Source: Jacaranda mimosifolia (lineage: Eukaryota; Streptophyta; Magnoliopsida; Lamiales; Bignoniaceae). Taken from it: DNA of 64,000 bases. Each line of letters begins with the position of its first letter. Position 1 is the stretch's first letter. The notes beneath the pieces were generated by a model. It was not told the origin of the DNA, ran no database searches, and saw only the letters and a list, made by a program, of their open reading frames with translations. The stretch is from NCBI GenBank assembly GCA_018894105.1, contig CM032120.1, positions 29,596,710-29,660,709 of the forward strand, in the 5' to 3' direction. Below are positions 59,163-64,000 of the stretch, piece by piece. The translations under genes were made by a program, and so were the position numbers.

Positions 59163-61653
59163 CTAAGCAGCAACAACTTTAGCTCGACCCAGTACCCTAT
59201 CACCACCAGCTCGAGCACCCTCTTCAATGGCTTGCTCAATCTCGTCGCTCGAGGGAATAGAAATCGAAACAGGCTCGGGCATAGCAACGAGAATAGGCGC
59301 AGTAGTGGTCGCTGGCTAAGAGGGACCAGACACGTCGCTTAGGAATTGCCCGTCTAGAGAAGGAAGGCATGTGGCTGCATCGACCTCAAACGTGAAGTTG
59401 CTGGCAAAGTTAAATTCTTGCGCAATTGCTTTCAACCTCTTCTCGATCTCAGCCCGCCTCCTTGTTCATCTGTCAAAGGCATCAATGGCGGAGCCTTCGC
59501 GACACCCTCGGCCATAGTGGCTTCTATGCCTCCACCCTCAGTCCTTCCGTCGTCCTCTGGATAGGGCTGTAACTGCTTGTCGAGCAAGTGACTGAGGTGA
59601 TGTCTATCTTCGGGTCGGAAGGAGTAGCCCAGAAAATGCAGTTGTTGGAGGGCCTTCTTGAAAGAGTTGCGGGTGTCGTCGAGCGCGAACACAACACTTG
59701 CATCCTAGAACACCGCACTCAGCATAAATTATTGCACCGCCTCTTGCCGTATTAGCGGTAGTATCCGGTAGAACTCAGCTCGGGCTTCGTCTAGGCTAGC
59801 ATTCCGACCCGCGGTTCGACCAGAATTGAAAGCAACCTGCCCATCTAACCGCGCCTTCTTCAGCAGCTCGTCCATCTTGGTCCTCTCTTGGACAGAAGCA
59901 ACCAGCCGATCATCCCTCACTTGAAGCTGCCTATTCAACTTCTCGACTCTCGTTTGGGAGGACTCGAGCTGAGCCCTGAGAGTCTCCACATCCCCGCCAG
60001 TTTACAACTGCTCGCGATAGGCTAAGGCCAACTCCGACTGTCTATAAAAATTATACCCCAGCTGACCGACCTGAAAGACAGCATTGCTAGTAAGAACACA
60101 AATAATCGACGAGTATTTATCAACATAATATACTCGACCAAAACCTTACCATGTTGGCGTGATAGGCCAACGCTCGAAGAGCGGCATCCTGGCTCAATCC
60201 CATCAGCTTCTTTTGGTCGGCTAGGAATTGCCCAGCCATCAACACCTTTAGCGGAGCAGCGCCCGTCCCCCCTGCCATCTCCATTGATAGCGAGTTATGC
60301 ACAATCATGCCTGGCTCTGTCCCAAACCTAGGCGAGGGCAGCTGAAACAGAAGATCATTCTCGCGGGTTCCGAACAGGTCGTCCCCCGTCGGTGGGCCCG
60401 ACCCCACGACCTTTCCTTTCCTCTTCTTGGCGGCAGTCCTTCTGCCTGTTCCAACATTGCTCTTTTACCTTGACCCATAGGGCTACTGCCTGTAGTTGCA
60501 ACGGGTCGAGTTGGCGATGGTGTTGGCGACGGTGAATGTGTCACTGCTTCCTGTTGAGGCCATCGACCGCCGCTCAATGAGCCGCGTCGCCTGGGGATGC
60601 TGCTGGTTCCTCTCCGCCCTCGTCAAAGCCTTAGCCCTTGAACGGTTCATGATCTCTTCGCGATCTGCCAAGCAGCAAAATAGCAAAAGTTAAAATCGAG
60701 CACAAGGATAGAAAAATAACAAACTGAAAGAAACATAACCTACCTAGTCAGTCATCCGCAGGCAAATTTAACAGAACTGGCGACAACCCAGCCAATACCA
60801 AACTCCTCTCCTCGATAAACACCGAGGCTTCCATTTGGCCAAATTCGACCAGATCCCGAAGAAAAGTACTGGGCCAGGTCGGGGTGGTTAGGTTACTTGG
60901 CATCTCGACATGCCCCATCCACCAGCCCTGAGGAATGTTGAAACCCCCAGCAACCCGAACAAACAGATAACATTTTTTCCATTCTTACCCATAAGAAGAG
61001 GCTGGGGTTACAAGGAATTTACAGTGGGGTCGAGCGGTTAAATAGTTGAAATCCAACTCGTCGGTGCTACACGATTTGCGGGACATGGGAAGATAGAAGA
61101 GGTTCAAAAAGTTTTTGAAATTGGCTAGCTCGTCGAATAGGTGCATCAAGACAATAAAACTATAAATGGTCGAGAAACAATTTGGCAATAACTGGGTTAT
61201 ACACACCTGAAGGCCTCTAAACAGGTTGACCATCTGAGCACTTAGAGGAAACGTAAGACCACACCTAAAGGCATCCTCAAAAATAGTGATACAACCTGGT
61301 GGGGGGCGATGCATTCGACCAGAATCCCCATGCGTTAATAGTTCATACTCGAGAGGGATATGGTATAACTGCCTAATACGTCTTAAATCCACATGGGTGA
61401 TGGTTGACACAATTTCACTATAATGGTCCGGGGTGAATAATCGACCCCGCGAGGGAGGAACCTGACTTAGCCCAGCTCTATCCCCCTCGCGGTCGCTACT
61501 CGAGCTGCTAGTACTCGAATCATCGCTTGACGAGTCACTTGACTCATCTGGCAAACCCCCAGGCTTATTAGAGTGGGTAGCTTCACTATCCTCCCCACGA
61601 CTGCCCTCCGAACTAGATAAACCTAACATTATGCCAATAAATCTAAAAGACAC
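59163..61653 (-). pseudogene. Antisense additional gene (aORF) of element B
   Basis: On the minus strand it starts at ATG 61653 or 61629 ('MLGLSSSEGSRGED') and ends at TAG 59165-59163 ('GGDRVLGRAKVVAA'). The first 222 codons are open: an acidic Ser/Asp-rich region, then 'ITIFEDAFRCGLTFPLSAQM' and 'ITQLLPNCFSTIYSFIVLMH', matching the plant 'putative gypsy type transposon' domain. 'GLSPVLLNLPADD' precedes a likely 79-nt intron (60743-60665), and the next exon has 'EEIMNRSRAKALTRAE'. A second, phase-0 intron fits 60149-60071 (exon end 'ALAYHANM', donor GTAAGG, acceptor TTTCAG), after which 'VGQLGYNFYRQSELALAYRE' and a long coiled coil (59989-59729) run in frame. At least two stops and one frameshift are present. 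The function is unknown. Confidence 0.8.
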
Positions 61654-61787
61654 TAAGGAGAAGGAAAGAAGGCACTTACTGAATTGATGAACTAAGAGTA
61701 GAAGGTATTTAGCAGCGAAAACGGCTTTCTAGGTGCTCGACCGGACATAAAGGCAGTAAAAGTAAAAATATCTATTTTTACATCGCA

Positions 61788-61795
61788 TATTTATA
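61788..61795 (-). promoter_or_regulatory. Antisense TATA box upstream of aORF B
   Basis: The minus strand reads TATAAATA, about 135 nt upstream of ATG 61653 (about 160 nt from 61629). It is inside the element, upstream of the PPT and outside the LTR. Same octamer and similar spacing as in element A. Confidence 0.62.
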
Positions 61796-61987
61796 GGCGT
61801 GTAAGCGCGGGAAATCGAGTGGTTGTCATAATGCTGTAACTGCCGCGCCGCACCATGCGCACCACGATGTAACCGCTCATTAAATGGGCCGAACCCTGGT
61901 CGATTTTCAAAAACCCTCGTCGATCTATGCAACCGTCCGCCAAGCTATTTCCCAATACTTCTCGTTGATCCTCTCGTTCAGCATTCG

Positions 61988-62006
61988 AAAGTGGGGGGGG
62001 GACTCA
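61988..62006 (+). other. Polypurine tract of element B
   Basis: GAAAGTGGGGGGGGGACTCA-like purine run directly before TGATAAGG of the 3' LTR. Element A has the related CGAAAGTGGGGGAG at the same place. Confidence 0.82.
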
Positions 62007-62752
62007 TGATAAGGGATGGCCTAAGTGGCTCGGCCCAAAGGTGCAACACCAAGCCCATCTGGCATCCAGGGCCCAACAGCTTGGTCGACCAAAGTTGACC
62101 TTGATGATCGACGGTGTACCCAGTAAATGAGCGCTCAACCAAGCCTCGGTCAAGGCCGTGGGTCGATATGCAGACCCACACCGCAAATCCGTACTCCAAT
62201 CCGTTGTTAGGTCGATCATTCTTCCAACCAAGGAGGTCGGCAGAGCACAGTACCATCCCTGCCGCATTAAATGCACTGACAGGCGGCATGTCTCTGCATT
62301 TATGGTGCATGCCGCCCCCTTACCGCCTGGTACGGCAGGCATGTCAACAGTGTCTTACCCTAGCCCTAAAACCTAGGAAGGCAACCATCTGGAATAGGAC
62401 AGGGGTGAGAGATGACTAATTGCTTCCCATGCAAAGACAAGGGTCCTCCTTACAAATCAAGGGCATCTCAGACAAATCCTCAGAAGGAGAAGGCTATAAA
62501 TACCCCCCACTCCGGCCTTCCAAAGGTATGTTTTCATATATATAAAAAGCCCATACTTTGCTGCTCATATTATCTAGTCGATTCGTATTAACTTGATCGT
62601 CGGAGTGCCTAAGCCGAGGGCTCCTTGGCTAGCCTGATGTTTGCTAAGTGATTGCAGGATTCAACCCACCTACATTCATAAATCGACCCCCGAGATTGAA
62701 TCTCATCGAAACATCAACTTGATCCAATATCCAACGGATTCAACCCTCATCA
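62007..62752 (+). repeat. 3' LTR of element B
   Basis: The 746-bp complete copy runs TGATAAGGGATGG...CCTCATCA, with a TATAAATA box at 62495-62502. The open frames called across it on both strands (62004-62419) are not genes. Confidence 0.94.
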
Positions 62753-62757
62753 ATAAT

Positions 62758-64000
62758 ATATAGAAGTATAATAAATAAAATATGCCAATCATATATTTAT
62801 GTGTTTGATAATGAAAAAGCATTTAAAGAAAACCCAATTTAATAGGCCCCAAAATATATATGGAGCCATCTAGTGGGATGAAGTTCAAAATAAATAAAAT
62901 TTTATTATTAGTAGCAATTATTTTACTATAATGCACCCACAACATATAAGCAAAATATACCATCAATTGCTTATACATGTAGCAGGTTAAATGTATTTTA
63001 CTTTGTTACCAACTAGTCATCAAAAAGAAAAGTAATGATTTCGCATTTTAAATCCAACGGTTCAAAATTAAGTACATTTATGTATCCCTCACATGGGTAT
63101 GTATAATCATGGTTGCACTATAGACTACTCCAAGTTTTTATTGTACAACTACAACTCCTCATGGTAAACTTCTGCTACAGATATGAGATTTTGAGAATGA
63201 ATACATTATATGTCAGTAGCATGCCACTATATATTTATGTTATTTTAAATATAATTTGCGAAAAATATTAATTTGTCGCCGCTTTACAATCGATCTTGTA
63301 ATCCTTGATATCTTTGTAACACCTTTGATGTTATTGGTTAAAATACTGCAATAAAATATAATATAGATTATAACTATACCCTGTTTGAAATAATGAAATT
63401 GTTAATTGGCCTTATTAATTTTCATAATTATCAATACCTCTCATCTCAACATACTTGGTTAAAAAATCCAAATGAAAACCGTAAATTGATCATGAAAGAT
63501 AAATGTATATGAACATTAATTTATTTGAACAAATCGATACTAAAAATAAGAAGGATTTTGACGTACATGAAGAAGAATTCTAAAACTTTAATTTGACTGT
63601 TTGAGTTTTGCACAAGTCAGATGCTATTTCACCTTTGAAATAGAATATGATTTCACGATCTAAATGCTTGCCTTTTCTATGTGAGTGTACTTTAATTTTT
63701 GTATAGGAAATAAAATATGATAGCAGCAGGGGAAATTCTCTGAAATACACACACAATTAAGTAACTAAATTTTACTTTTCTAAAAAAGGCTTAATATTTA
63801 AATATAAATATCATTTCGTTTTCAGTTACAAAAAGTATTCAGATCTAAGAAATGGAATCTACAATAAAGTCAATCTTAATTTTTGTTACTTCAGTATAAT
63901 TTAAAAAGGTTCAATCCTTAAAAGCTTTTTATTAACTTAATTTCTCCCTCACTCTCTCCGGCATTCTATCATTTCGTTCGGCTAATTAGTCATTGTACAT
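62758..64000. other. AT-rich intergenic DNA to the window end
   Basis: No gene or recognisable repeat is visible. Confidence 0.55.

Larger units (their letters stand above)
52260..62757 (+). mobile_element. LTR retrotransposon B, Ty3/gypsy Tat lineage, full length
   Basis: LTRs at 52265-52800 and 62007-62752 begin TGATAAGGGATGG and end CCTCATCA. Flanking TTAAT (52260-52264) and ATAAT (62753-62757) match in 4 of 5 bases. The layout is the same as element A: PBS, gag, protease, RT, gypsy RNase H, archaeal-like RNase H, integrase, tandem repeat, antisense gene, PPT. Its GC content is far above the flanking DNA. Stops are fewer than in A, so it is younger, but it is still broken, and its RT has lost a catalytic Asp. 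Confidence 0.94.

Noticed and set aside
61978..62419. Open frames of about 100 codons on both strands near 62.0-62.4 kb
   Set aside because: They lie wholly in the 3' LTR of element B and its edge. GC-rich LTR DNA gives long frames by chance.
1..64000. CRISPR arrays, bacterial operons, tRNA or rRNA genes
   Set aside because: None seen. All repeat arrays are plant TE satellites or microsatellites, and no cloverleaf-like or rRNA-like sequence was recognised by eye. A tRNAscan run would be needed to exclude a tRNA.

Overview
This is nuclear DNA from a flowering plant, most likely a eudicot. The genes have GT-AG introns, the intergenic DNA is AT-rich, and the repeats belong to plant lineages: Tat and Athila Ty3/gypsy elements, a CACTA MITE and PIF/Harbinger-like MITEs. 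I cannot name the species. About 35 kb of the 64 kb is LTR retrotransposon.

Host genes, all on the + strand: (1) the last exon of a cinnamoyl-CoA-reductase/dihydroflavonol-reductase-like SDR gene (956-1118); (2) a complete five-exon gene for a 240-residue START-domain lipid-binding protein (2225-3326); (3) a complete twelve-coding-exon MET1 gene, the CG maintenance DNA methyltransferase (37651-47553, 1545 residues). MET1 has E2F-like motifs upstream, a probable 5'UTR intron, and one junction that seems to need a GC-AG intron.

Repeats in order: CACTA MITE (4951-5421, TSD ATT); a second MITE (6515-6983); Tat element A on + (7516-17870, TSD TCCTT); Athila-like element C on - lacking RT and integrase (18901-26907, TSD AGTTA); a diverged duplication and a perfect 207-bp tandem duplication (26.9-29.0 kb); decayed gag-only Tat-like element D on - (29475-about 35640); MET1; a PIF/Harbinger MITE (48508-48865, TSD TAA); and Tat element B on + (52260-62757). 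All the retroelement genes carry stops, frameshifts or lost catalytic residues.

The most interesting signal is shared by A and B. Downstream of integrase and a private tandem repeat, each carries a roughly 2.4-kb gene on the opposite strand. Each antisense gene has its own TATAAATA box about 135-165 nt upstream of its ATG, a serine-rich start, a domain like the plant 'putative gypsy type transposon' family, and a coiled coil. Each is split by a phase-0 intron of about 80 nt at the same place. This points to a separately transcribed, spliced antisense gene kept by selection while the elements were active.
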